Assembly (NCBI RefSeq): GCF_913773725.1
Contig: NZ_CAJYGK010000143.1
Span: forward strand, 1-39,354
Length of the DNA stretch: 39,354 nucleotides
Source: an uncultured Aquabacterium sp.
Lineage (GTDB): Bacteria; Pseudomonadota; Gammaproteobacteria; Burkholderiales; Burkholderiaceae_C
Reading direction: 5' to 3'
The notes below the pieces were generated by a model. The model made no database searches. It worked only from the letters and a program-made list of their open reading frames with translations, and was not told the DNA's origin. Position 1 is the stretch's first letter, and each line of letters begins with the position of its first letter. Below, piece by piece: positions 25,354 to 33,067 of the stretch. The position numbers and the translations under genes are program-made.

Positions 25354-26069
25354 CCGGTCACCGTCACGGTCAGCGTGCCTTTTCCAGGCTCCACGGGCAA
25401 CGGTGCATCGGCGGCCATCTCCATGGTCTTCGCACGGGCCGCCATCAGCATCGGCCGCCCCTCGAAGCCGGGATCGGTGGAGGAGACGTTGAGCTCGCCC
25501 AGGACATAGCCGCGCTGACCGAAATCGGCTGCGATGCGGCTGGCGCGGGCGCGAAACCGTGCGATCGCCTGGCTGGTCAGCTCGGTTTCCTGCGCTTCCC
25601 GCAGGGCCCGCGACAGTCCATACGACACACTCTGAACCTGCAGCTGATTCAGCCGCCCCGCCGTCTGGCTGATGCGGGCCATGTCGGTGCCCTCCAGGAC
25701 GAGTTGCGCCTGTCCGATCCACCCGTTGACCCGCCCGTTGTTGGCATAGCGCGGCGACAGATGGAAGCTGCCAGTCCGTACCTCCATGGCGCCCGCCGCA
25801 GCGGCTTTGCGCGCTTCGGACAGCGCGGCATCCAGCTGCTGCTTGAGCTGCGCCTGAACCTCGGCCGCCACATTGCCCTCCACCCGCGCCTGCAAGGTGA
25901 TCTGCAGCAGGTCCTGCACCAGTTCGCGTGTTGCGCTCGCACTGAACCCGACCAGGTTCTCTCGGGGCGCATCGGCCAGCGCAGAGCCGGACAGCGTCGC
26001 CCAGCACAGGGCCGTGGTGAGACAGAGAGCCAGCTTGCCGGCGTGGCGAGAACGAGTCAGGGTTTGCAT
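25332..26069 (-). CDS. exported SIMPL-domain (DUF541) protein
   Basis: A 245-residue protein with a signal peptide (hydrophobic 13-31, cleavage near SALA-DA) and a SIMPL/DUF541 body: [24 protein letters not shown] at the start, an alanine-rich helix (about 66-92), [12 protein letters not shown], and [17 protein letters not shown] at the end. The family is periplasmic or outer-membrane associated with no agreed function. It is convergent with bpt, overlapping by 22 bases, and has no same-strand partner. Confidence 0.9.
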   Translation of the reverse strand: MQTLTRSRHAGKLALCLTTALCWATLSGSALADAPRENLVGFSASATRELVQDLLQITLQARVEGNVAAEVQAQLKQQLDAALSEARKAAAAGAMEVRTGSFHLSPRYANNGRVNGWIGQAQLVLEGTDMARISQTAGRLNQLQVQSVSYGLSRALREAQETELTSQAIARFRARASRIAADFGQRGYVLGELNVSSTDPGFEGRPMLMAARAKTMEMAADAPLPVEPGKGTLTVTVTGQVRLTP

Positions 26070-26192
26070 GCGGTCAACTCCCGTGTGGTGATGAAGGACT
26101 TATACAACGCAGCACCGTGATTGAACGCCGACCGACCCGCCCACACCACACTGTGGGAAACCGGCTTGACGCACTCTCTCCGGACCCGCAAG

Positions 26193-26263
26193 ATTTGTAA
26201 CAGCTGGTCAGACCGCCCGTTTTGCACGCCGGATCCTGATCAAAATCCGCGTCTGTTACAAAT
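26193..26263. promoter_or_regulatory. 11-bp inverted repeat with OmpR-like half-sites upstream of ompR
   Basis: ATTTGTAACAG (26193-26203) and CTGTTACAAAT (26253-26263) are exact inverted copies 49 bases apart; the second ends 16 bases before the ompR ATG. GTAACA resembles the half-site bound by OmpR-type regulators, suggesting autoregulation. A TTGACG at 26166-26171 could be the -35, with only a weak -10 (CAAGAT) 17 bases on, overlapping the first arm. Confidence 0.5.
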
Positions 26264-26278
26264 GCGAGGAAAGCAGAG

Positions 26279-27016
26279 ATGAGCACGACGCCCAACACCC
26301 AGCGTCCCGACCGCATCCTGGTCGTGGACGACGATGCCCGAATCCGCGACCTGCTGCGCCGCTATCTCAGCCAGGAGGGCTTCGAGGTGCTCCTGGCCGA
26401 GGACGCCAAGGCCCTGAACCGGCTGCTGACCCGCGAGACGGTCGACCTCATCGTCCTGGACCTGATGCTGCCCGGTGAAGATGGCCTGTCCATCTGCCGC
26501 CGCCTGCGGGCCGCCAACGACGTGACGCCCATCATCATGCTGACCGCCAAGGTCGAGGATGTGGATCGCATCGTGGGACTGGAAGTGGGCGCCGACGACT
26601 ACCTGCCCAAGCCCTTCAATCCGCGCGAATTGCTGGCGCGCATCCACGCCGTGCTGCGCCGCCGCCCGGCCCAGGAGGCCCCCGGCGCGCCCGCGAAAGA
26701 AGCGCAGACGGTGCAGTTCGGCCCGTTCGAGTTCGACCTGGCCCTGCGTCGCCTGAGCAAGGATGGCGAGCCGATCGCCCTGACCACCGGCGAGTTCTCG
26801 ATGCTGAAGGCGCTGGTGCGACATCCGCGTCAGCCGCTGTCGCGCGACAAGCTGGCCCAACTGGCCCGCGGCCGCGAGTTCGAGCCCTTCGATCGCAGCC
26901 TGGACGTGCAGATCTCCCGCCTGCGCAAGATGATCGAACCCGACCCGGCCCAGCCGCGCTACATCCAGACGGTCTGGGGCGTGGGCTATGTGTTTGTGCC
27001 GGACGGCGGGACCTGA
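26279..27016 (+). CDS. ompR: two-component response regulator OmpR
   Basis: A 245-residue OmpR/PhoB-type regulator. The receiver domain (about 11-128) has the acidic pocket Asp17-Asp18, the phosphorylation site Asp61 (IVLDLMLPGEDGL), Thr89 and Lys111 (YLPKPF). The C-terminal winged helix (about 150-240) has TTGEFSMLKALVRHP, LSRDKLAQLARGREFEPFDRSLDVQISRLRK and VWGVGYVFVP, close to OmpR itself. GAGGAAAG lies about eight bases before the ATG. It is followed three bases later by its kinase gene. Probable role: osmotic/envelope control of porin or related genes. Confidence 0.96.
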   Translation: MSTTPNTQRPDRILVVDDDARIRDLLRRYLSQEGFEVLLAEDAKALNRLLTRETVDLIVLDLMLPGEDGLSICRRLRAANDVTPIIMLTAKVEDVDRIVGLEVGADDYLPKPFNPRELLARIHAVLRRRPAQEAPGAPAKEAQTVQFGPFEFDLALRRLSKDGEPIALTTGEFSMLKALVRHPRQPLSRDKLAQLARGREFEPFDRSLDVQISRLRKMIEPDPAQPRYIQTVWGVGYVFVPDGGT

Positions 27017-27019
27017 TCA

Positions 27020-28348
27020 ATGGGCCGCAAACGGTTTGCCCTCAGCCTGTTCTGGCGCACCTTCATCCTGCTCGGTCTGCTGCTGACGGCTGGCATCGTG
27101 GCCTGGGTGCAGACTTTCCGCGCCCTGGAGTTCGAGCCCCGGTCCGTCCAGGCGGCGCAGCAGATCGCCAGCCTGGTGAACCTGTCGCGCGCCGCCTTGC
27201 GCTATGCCGACAGCATCAACCGCGTGACGTTGATCAAGACGCTGTTCGACCAGGAGGCCATCGTGCTCAAGCCGCGCGAGCCGGCGGACCGCTATGTGCC
27301 TTTCGAGGTCAACCGCTTCACGCGGACGATCGGACAGGAGTTGCGTTCGCGGCTCGGGCCGACCACGGTGGTGGCCAGCGCGGTGAACGGCAAGCCCGGG
27401 CTGTGGGTGGGCTTCCAGATCGAACGGGACAACTACTGGCTGCAGGCCGATGCGAACCGCATCGTGCCTCTGACGGGCAAGACCTGGTTCGTCTGGGTCG
27501 GGATCGCGCTGGTGGCCACCCTGCTGGGCTCGGCCGTCATCGCCCGGCTGATCAACCAGCCACTCAAGGAGCTGTCGTTCGCAGCCAGCCGCATCCGGGA
27601 GGGCGAGTTCGACTCCGTGCTGGACGAGTCCATGATCACCCGCGAGATCCGCGAGGTGAACCAGGGCTTCAACCGGATGGCGCGGGAGTTGGCCAAGGTC
27701 GAAGAAGACCGCGCCGTGATGCTGGCGGGCATCTCGCATGACCTGCGCACGCCGCTGGCCCGATTGCGGCTCGAGGCCGAGATGAGCGTGGTCGACGAGG
27801 AGGCCCGTCGCAACATCGCGGCCGACATCGACCAGCTCGACGCCATCATCGACAAGTTCATGGACTACGCCCGCCCCGGCGAGGTGGAGCTGGTGCCGGT
27901 GCACGTGTCGTCGGTGGTCGACAAGGCCATCAGCCAGTTCCGGGACACCAAGCGCATCCGCATCACGGCCAAGCTGCCCATCGACACCAAGGTGCTGGCC
28001 GACGAGACCGAGCTGAGCCGGGTGTTGATGAACCTGTTCGAGAACGCGCGGCGCTACGGGCGCAACACCTACACGGGTGTGACGAACGTGGACGTGAGCT
28101 ACACGCGCTCGGGGTCGTGGGTGATCATCAGCGTGCGCGACCACGGGCCGGGCGTGGCCCCCGAAAAGCTGGCCGCGCTGACGACGCCGTTCTTCCGCGG
28201 GGATGCCGCCCGCACGGCGGCGACGGGCGCAGGCCTGGGGCTGGCCATCGTCGACAAGGCGCTGCAGCGCATGGGCGGCGGGCTGGAGCTGGCCAATGCC
28301 TCAGGCGGCGGGCTGGTCGCCCACATCAAGCTGAAGCGGGCTGCCTGA
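27020..28348 (+). CDS. envZ: osmosensor-type sensor histidine kinase EnvZ
   Basis: A 442-residue inner-membrane kinase: TM1 (about 11-33), a periplasmic sensor region (34-155), TM2 (157-178), HAMP (about 179-232), then the H box [16 protein letters not shown] with His240, the N box [11 protein letters not shown]1 DHGPGVAP and G2 [10 protein letters not shown]. It should phosphorylate and dephosphorylate OmpR. Length and H-box sequence match EnvZ. The ATG follows the ompR stop by three bases, a coupled operon. Its last 23 bases overlap the convergent ispF gene. Confidence 0.96.
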   Translation: MGRKRFALSLFWRTFILLGLLLTAGIVAWVQTFRALEFEPRSVQAAQQIASLVNLSRAALRYADSINRVTLIKTLFDQEAIVLKPREPADRYVPFEVNRFTRTIGQELRSRLGPTTVVASAVNGKPGLWVGFQIERDNYWLQADANRIVPLTGKTWFVWVGIALVATLLGSAVIARLINQPLKELSFAASRIREGEFDSVLDESMITREIREVNQGFNRMARELAKVEEDRAVMLAGISHDLRTPLARLRLEAEMSVVDEEARRNIAADIDQLDAIIDKFMDYARPGEVELVPVHVSSVVDKAISQFRDTKRIRITAKLPIDTKVLADETELSRVLMNLFENARRYGRNTYTGVTNVDVSYTRSGSWVIISVRDHGPGVAPEKLAALTTPFFRGDAARTAATGAGLGLAIVDKALQRMGGGLELANASGGGLVAHIKLKRAA

Positions 28349-28826
28349 CCAGCAGGCAGATGGCCCGCGTCTCGATCGCGCGGCCCTCGCCGACCGGCCC
28401 CATTTTCTCGGCCGTCTTGGCCTTGACGTTCACCGCCCCTTCGTCGAGCCCCAGGGCCTCTGCGATGCGGGCGCGCATGGCCGGTATGTGAGGCGCCATC
28501 TTGGGCGCCTGGGCCACGATGGTGCTGTCGATGTTGACGATGGCCCAGCCGGCCTGCGTCACGCGCCGGACGGCCTCTTTCAGCAGCACCACCGAATCGG
28601 CGCCCTTGAACTGCGGGTCGGTGTCGGGAAAGTGCCGGCCGATGTCACCCAGCCCCGCGGCGCCCAGCACCGCGTCGGTGATGGCGTGCAGCAAGGCGTC
28701 CGCGTCGGAATGGCCCAGCAGGCCGTGGGTGTGAGGAAGGAGGACGCCGCCCAGGATCAGTGGGCGGCCCGTGACGAGGGCGTGGGTGTCCCAGCCTTCG
28801 CCGACGCGCAAAAGGGGCAAGGTCAT
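28326..28826 (-). CDS. ispF: 2-C-methyl-D-erythritol 2,4-cyclodiphosphate synthase
   Basis: A 166-residue MEP-pathway enzyme forming the cyclic diphosphate intermediate of isoprenoid synthesis. Metal ligands are Asp13, His15 (GWDTHAL) and His47 ([15 protein letters not shown]); [11 protein letters not shown] and the C-terminal [11 protein letters not shown] are conserved. The start at 28826 is fixed by the family N terminus; the frame is open further upstream without homology. It is convergent with envZ (23-base overlap). It is usually next to ispD, but here the ammonium transporter gene lies between them on the other strand. Confidence 0.97.
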   Translation of the reverse strand: MTLPLLRVGEGWDTHALVTGRPLILGGVLLPHTHGLLGHSDADALLHAITDAVLGAAGLGDIGRHFPDTDPQFKGADSVVLLKEAVRRVTQAGWAIVNIDSTIVAQAPKMAPHIPAMRARIAEALGLDEGAVNVKAKTAEKMGPVGEGRAIETRAICLLVRQPASA

Positions 28827-29137
28827 GCGGGTGCGCCGGTGCGTGCAGTGAGAAGAATCCGGATTGTCGCCTGAGGCGAATGGAACGGGCGTAGCAACGC
28901 GCCCCGGATAACGCACCACAGAAGTGCAACACGAGCCGGAGCGCATGCGCGCCCGGGCCACGGCCTCGGGAACGAGCCCTGTATCGCACCCGAATGGTGC
29001 AGTCAAAGCGCACCATTGCGGTCGGATGCGCCTCAAAATCAGGCATCGAAATTGCTTTCATTTGGTGCGCATCAAACCATGATGGCGCACCAGGAACCAT
29101 GACGGTGCGCCATTCGTTCTTTTCGGAAAGCCGAACG
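28827..29137. promoter_or_regulatory. ispF / ammonium transporter divergent region with dyad repeats
   Basis: No gene is seen in these 311 bases. It holds an AATGGTGC/GCACCATT dyad with a 9-base spacer (28993-29017), then GGTGCGC (29064-29070), GGCGCACC (29084-29091) and GGTGCGCC (29104-29111) in alternating orientation. On the ispF side a GACAAT near 28875 (minus strand) could be a -10 box. Confidence 0.5.
29041..29056 (+). promoter_or_regulatory. candidate sigma-54 promoter of the ammonium transporter
   Basis: AGGCATCGAAATTGCT has GG and GC exactly ten bases apart (29042-29043 and 29054-29055), matching the -24/-12 pattern TGGCAC-N5-TTGCW in most positions. It would start the RNA near 29067, about 70 bases before the ATG. 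Nitrogen-regulated transporter genes commonly use sigma-54, which fits. Confidence 0.55.
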
Positions 29138-30340
29138 ATGGAACAACTCAAACAAGGCGCAGACGCGCTATTCATTCTTCTGGGCGCCGTGATGGTGCTG
29201 GCGATGCATGCGGGCTTCGCCTTTCTTGAACTGGGCACTGTGCGCCACAAGAACCAGGTCAATGCCCTGGTCAAGATCCTGGTGGACTTCTGCGTGTCGA
29301 CGCTGGTGTACTTCTTTGTGGGCTACACCGTGGCCTATGGCGTCGACTTCATGACAGGCGCCGGCACGCTGGCGCAGAACAACGGCTACGCGCTGGTGAA
29401 GTTCTTTTTCCTGCTGACCTTTGCCGCGGCCATCCCGGCCATCATCTCGGGCGGCATCGCAGAGCGCGCCAAATTCGGCCCTCAACTGCTGGCCACGGCC
29501 GTGATCGTGGGCGTGTTCTATCCGCTCGTCGAGGGTGCGGTGTGGAACAACCGCTTCGGTTTCGAGGACTGGCTGCAGACGGTGACCGGCGCTCAATTGC
29601 ACGACTTTGCCGGCTCGGTGGTGGTGCACGCCTTCGGTGGCTGGATCGCGCTGCCGGCCGTGCTGATTCTTGGTGCCCGGCGCAACCGCTATCGCAAGGA
29701 CGGTGCGATGTCGGCCCACCCGCCGTCCAGCATTCCCTTTCTGGCGCTGGGCTCGTGGATCCTCGCCGTGGGCTGGTTCGGCTTCAATGTGATGAGCGCT
29801 CAGACGATCGACAAGATCTCCGGTCTGGTGGCAGTGAACTCGCTCATGGCGCTGGTGGGCGGCACGCTGGTGGCCGTGCTGATGGGCAAGAACGACCCGG
29901 GCTTCGCCTACAACGGCCCACTGGCCGGCCTCGTGGCCGTGTGTGCAGGTTCGGACATCATGCACCCGGCAGGCGCCCTCGTCGTCGGCGCCGTCGCCGG
30001 GGCGATCTTCGTGCTCATGTTCACCCTGGTGCAGAACCGCTGGAAGATCGACGACGTGCTGGGCGTGTGGCCCCTGCACGGCCTGTGCGGCGCATGGGGC
30101 GGGATTGCCGCCGGTATCTTTGGTCAGCAAGCCCTGGGCGGGATCGGCGGCGTGAGCCTCGGCACGCAGATCCTGGGCACCCTGATCGTGGTGCTGTGCG
30201 CGCTCGTGACCGGCGGCGTCGTCTATGGCGTGCTGAACAAGGTGGCCGGTCTGCGGCTGACCCAGGAAGAAGAATTCGAGGGGGCCGACCTGTCCATTCA
30301 CCGCATCAAGGCCACGCCCGAACAGGAAGTGTCCTGGTAA
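29138..30340 (+). CDS. ammonium transporter (Amt family)
   Basis: A 400-residue Amt protein with about 11 membrane segments. Conserved features are LQDFAGS-like LHDFAGSVVVH with Asp156 and His164, the second pore histidine His314 (WPLHGLCGAWGG), FAFLELGTVRHKNQVN near the N terminus and ISGGIAERAKF (103-113). It starts without a cleavable signal peptide, unlike enteric AmtB. It conducts ammonium into the cell. No glnK is adjacent, although the pair usually travels together. It lies on the plus strand between ispF and ispD, which are both minus. The start at 29138 is set by the first membrane helix; GGAAAG lies about eight bases upstream. Confidence 0.95.
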   Translation: MEQLKQGADALFILLGAVMVLAMHAGFAFLELGTVRHKNQVNALVKILVDFCVSTLVYFFVGYTVAYGVDFMTGAGTLAQNNGYALVKFFFLLTFAAAIPAIISGGIAERAKFGPQLLATAVIVGVFYPLVEGAVWNNRFGFEDWLQTVTGAQLHDFAGSVVVHAFGGWIALPAVLILGARRNRYRKDGAMSAHPPSSIPFLALGSWILAVGWFGFNVMSAQTIDKISGLVAVNSLMALVGGTLVAVLMGKNDPGFAYNGPLAGLVAVCAGSDIMHPAGALVVGAVAGAIFVLMFTLVQNRWKIDDVLGVWPLHGLCGAWGGIAAGIFGQQALGGIGGVSLGTQILGTLIVVLCALVTGGVVYGVLNKVAGLRLTQEEEFEGADLSIHRIKATPEQEVSW

Positions 30341-30358
30341 GGCCTGCGCGGCCCGGGC

Positions 30359-31111
30359 TCAGCCGCGCGTGCGCAACAGGCGCTCGGCCAGCGCGAAGTC
30401 GCCGGGCCACGTCACCTTGATGTTCTCGTAATCACCTGCCACCAGCCGGGGGCGGTGGCCGATGGCTTCGATGGCGCTGGCCTCATCGGTGATGGTGGCA
30501 GCCGTCTCCGGATTGGACAGCGCCCCCCGCAACGCCGGGCCCAGCAGTCCGAGGCGGAACATCTGAGGTGTCTGGGCGGCCCACTTGCCGCTGCGGTCGA
30601 CAGTGGAGGCGGCCCGGGCGCGACCATGCGCATCGGTGGCCGCGGTCTTCAGGGTGTCTGCAAGTGGCAGCGCCAACAGCCCACCCACTTCATCGTCATC
30701 GCAGGCCTCGATCAGGCGCTCGACCCACTCGGGCTGCACCAGGCAGCGGGCGGCGTCGTGAACCAACACCCAGTCGTGAGGCTGGGCTCCGCGCGACAGC
30801 AATTCGTCCAGCCCGTTGAGCACGGTTTCGGCGCGAGTCGCGCCACCGACACGCGCCAGCCAGCCACGAGGCCCTTCGAAGCCCGGTACCTGCTGCTCGA
30901 ACAGCGTGTCGCCCGGCGACACAACGACCAGCGTCGCCGCCAACCGGGTCACGGCACCCAGGGCTTCCAGGGTGTGCGCAACCAGCGCCCGCCCTGCCAC
31001 CGGGTGGTACTGCTTGGGGCCACCCGCCCCCGCTCGCTCCCCCACGCCGGCACACGGCACCAGTGCAAAACAACGGGGACGAAAACCGGGCTCGGGGACG
31101 ATGGTCAGCAT
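30359..31111 (-). CDS. ispD: 2-C-methyl-D-erythritol 4-phosphate cytidylyltransferase
   Basis: A 250-residue MEP-pathway enzyme joining CTP and methylerythritol phosphate. It has the nucleotide-binding loop VPCAGVGERAGAGGPKQY, WVLVHDAARCLV, and TPQMFRLGLL with TDEASAIEAIG near the C terminus. The ATG at 31111 is preceded by GACAATGCCGAC rather than a ribosome site, so the message may be nearly leaderless; the frame is open to 31321 but lacks homology there. The stop is 18 bases from the end of the convergent ammonium transporter gene. Confidence 0.95.
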   Translation of the reverse strand: MLTIVPEPGFRPRCFALVPCAGVGERAGAGGPKQYHPVAGRALVAHTLEALGAVTRLAATLVVVSPGDTLFEQQVPGFEGPRGWLARVGGATRAETVLNGLDELLSRGAQPHDWVLVHDAARCLVQPEWVERLIEACDDDEVGGLLALPLADTLKTAATDAHGRARAASTVDRSGKWAAQTPQMFRLGLLGPALRGALSNPETAATITDEASAIEAIGHRPRLVAGDYENIKVTWPGDFALAERLLRTRG

Positions 31112-31247
31112 GTCGGCATTGTCATGGAATAAATCGACCTCGCCTCGCGTACAAGACAGGGAAGAGAGCTGACACGGCCGCACCGTCGTCCCTCCCCCAT
31201 CCCTCAACCGGGCCCGTTCAACGGCCCCCAGCACACAAGGACACTCC

Positions 31248-31634
31248 ATGCATCCGCACCGCGTTCTCGTCCCCCTGGCGCTTGCCGCTTTCATCAGCCT
31301 GTCGGGCTGCGCTTCTCTCACCGCATCGGCCCCTGTGCAGGTGCGCGAAGGCCTGCTGGTCGGTCAGAATCAGATGACCCTCTACACCTTCGACAAGGAC
31401 GCGGCAAACAGCGGCAAGAGTGTCTGCAACGGGCCTTGCGCTGCCAATTGGCCGCCGCTTCTGGCAGATGACGACGCGCGGGCCACGGGCGATTACACGG
31501 TGATCGTGCGCGACGACGGACGAAAGCAGTGGGCTTTCAAGGGCAAGCCGCTCTACCACTGGGTGAAGGACCAGAAGCCGGGCGATGTCACCGGGGACGG
31601 CTTCAACCAGGTATGGCGCGCGGCCCGGCCCTGA
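31248..31634 (+). CDS. small lipoprotein of the secreted-repeat (COG4315) family
   Basis: A 128-residue lipoprotein: a signal peptide ending in the lipobox LSGC (Cys20), then a single compact domain with the family features NQMTLYTFDKD, SVCNGPCAANWPPL (two cysteines, probably a disulfide) and KPLYHWVKDQKPGDVTGDG. The family has no established biochemical role. AAGGA lies about seven bases before the ATG. It is followed 21 bases later by an ECF sigma gene on the same strand, an association suggesting an envelope-stress or similar regulon. Confidence 0.9.
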   Translation: MHPHRVLVPLALAAFISLSGCASLTASAPVQVREGLLVGQNQMTLYTFDKDAANSGKSVCNGPCAANWPPLLADDDARATGDYTVIVRDDGRKQWAFKGKPLYHWVKDQKPGDVTGDGFNQVWRAARP

Positions 31635-31655
31635 GCCAGCCATGCCCCCACACTG

Positions 31656-32159
31656 ATGGACAGCACCGCATTGCTGGCTGTGTTGCCCGCGTTGCGACGG
31701 CACGCGCGGGCGCTGGTGGGCGACCCCATGGCGGCCGATGACCTGGTGCAGGACACGCTCGAACGGGCGTGGCGGCACGCCCATCGCTGGGATGCGGAGC
31801 GGGGCTTGCGGCCGTGGCTGCTGACCATCATGCACCACGTGCGCATCGACCAGTGGCGGCGCCAGGGGCTGGACCTGGTCAACCTCGACGAGGCCGATGC
31901 GGCGTTGCCCGTCATGCGCGCCACGCAGACAGATGGGCTTGAGATGGCGGCCCTTGAGGCGGCTTTGCAGCAGGTGCCGGAGCCTCAGCGCGCAGTGATG
32001 CTGCTGGTGGCGATCGAGGGCTGCAGCTATGCCGAGGTGGCAGAGATGCTGGGCGTGCCGACCGGCACCGTGATGTCGCGCCTGGCCCGTGGACGAGATC
32101 GCCTTCGGCAGTTGCTGGCCGAACAGGCGACGCCGTCGCGATTGAGGTTGATGAAATGA
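31656..32159 (+). CDS. ECF-type RNA polymerase sigma factor
   Basis: A 167-residue sigma factor with region 2 (about 10-75: ARALVGDPMAADDLVQDTLERAWRH and LRPWLLTIMHHVRIDQWRR) and region 4 (about 105-155: LQQVPEPQRAVMLLVAIEGCSYAEVAEMLGVPTGTVMSRLARGR); regions 1 and 3 are absent, as in the ECF group. The stop overlaps the next gene's ATG (ATGA), the classic coupling of a sigma with its anti-sigma. Its target promoters are unknown; the lipoprotein gene just upstream is the natural first candidate. Confidence 0.95.
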   Translation: MDSTALLAVLPALRRHARALVGDPMAADDLVQDTLERAWRHAHRWDAERGLRPWLLTIMHHVRIDQWRRQGLDLVNLDEADAALPVMRATQTDGLEMAALEAALQQVPEPQRAVMLLVAIEGCSYAEVAEMLGVPTGTVMSRLARGRDRLRQLLAEQATPSRLRLMK

Positions 32160-32971
32160 GCCCCTCTCCCTACACCGACGAGACGCTGCAGGCCTGGCTG
32201 GATGGCGAGCTGCCTCCGGACGTGGCCGGACAGGTCGCCGCGTACGTTGACTCGCATCCTGAAACGGCAGAGCGGGTGACCGCCTGGCAAAGGCAGCGAC
32301 TGCAGCTGCAGGCCCTGCACGCCGCCGTGCTGGACGAGCCCGTGCCGGCACGCCTGCAGGCACTGGCACACGACCCCGCCCGCCAGCCATGGGCACGGCG
32401 TGCCGGGCTCTGGCGCGCCGCGGCCGCGGCCGCGCTGTTTGCCGTCGGCCTGGGGGCCGGATGGGCCTTGCGCGCGGCGTCGATGCCCGCTGTCGATGAG
32501 CTGGCGCGCGCAGCGCCCGTACGGGAACTCGCCCGCGACGCGGCCCTGGCCCATGCGGTGTACGCCCCCGACCTGCGCCGACCAGTGGAGATCGGCGCCG
32601 ATCAGGAGGCCCAGCTGGTGAAATGGCTCACCAAGCGGCTGGGCCAACCGGTGCAGCCGCCCACCCTGGCCGCTTTGGGCTGGACGCTGATGGGCGGGCG
32701 CTTGGTACCGGGCGGCGAGGGACCGGTGGCCCAGTTGATGTACGAAGACCCCCAGGGCCGGCGGATCACGGTGTGCATCAGCCCGCGCCTGCCCCAGGCT
32801 CAGAGCGCGCGCTTTCAGTTCAGCCAGGAAGGGCCGCTGAGCGTGTTCTACTGGGTTGCGGGCTCGGCGGGGTACGCCGTGGCCGGCCCCTTGTCGCGGG
32901 ATGCGCTGGTTCAGGTGGCGGAGGCTGTGTATGCACAACAGGGCAAAGACGAGACAGCGTCGCGGCCTTGA
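32156..32971 (+). CDS. membrane anti-sigma factor
   Basis: A 271-residue protein with a cytoplasmic N-terminal domain (1-82: YTDETLQAWLDGELPPDVAGQVAAYVDSHPETAERV, the anti-sigma fold), one membrane helix (about 84-105) and a periplasmic domain with MGGRLVPGGEGPVAQLMYED and FYWVAGSAGYAVAG. The usual zinc motif HxxxCxxC is absent: no cysteine occurs in the N-terminal part. It overlaps the sigma gene by four bases and presumably holds that sigma inactive. The inducing signal is unknown. Confidence 0.88.
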   Translation: MSPSPYTDETLQAWLDGELPPDVAGQVAAYVDSHPETAERVTAWQRQRLQLQALHAAVLDEPVPARLQALAHDPARQPWARRAGLWRAAAAAALFAVGLGAGWALRAASMPAVDELARAAPVRELARDAALAHAVYAPDLRRPVEIGADQEAQLVKWLTKRLGQPVQPPTLAALGWTLMGGRLVPGGEGPVAQLMYEDPQGRRITVCISPRLPQAQSARFQFSQEGPLSVFYWVAGSAGYAVAGPLSRDALVQVAEAVYAQQGKDETASRP

Positions 32972-33067
32972 ATCACGGCACGCGAGCCGATACGCTGCGC
33001 CCCCTAGAATCAGGCGCTTCACGCCCGTACCGCCTTCGGTTCGGGCGCTTTGTCATTGTTGCGCGCC

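Noticed and set aside
28993..29112. Canonical NtrC binding sites before the ammonium transporter
   Set aside because: The repeats share the GGTGC core, but their orientation and spacing (9, 12 or 14 bases) do not match the GCACC-N5-GGTGC dyad; only a general repeat cluster is reported.
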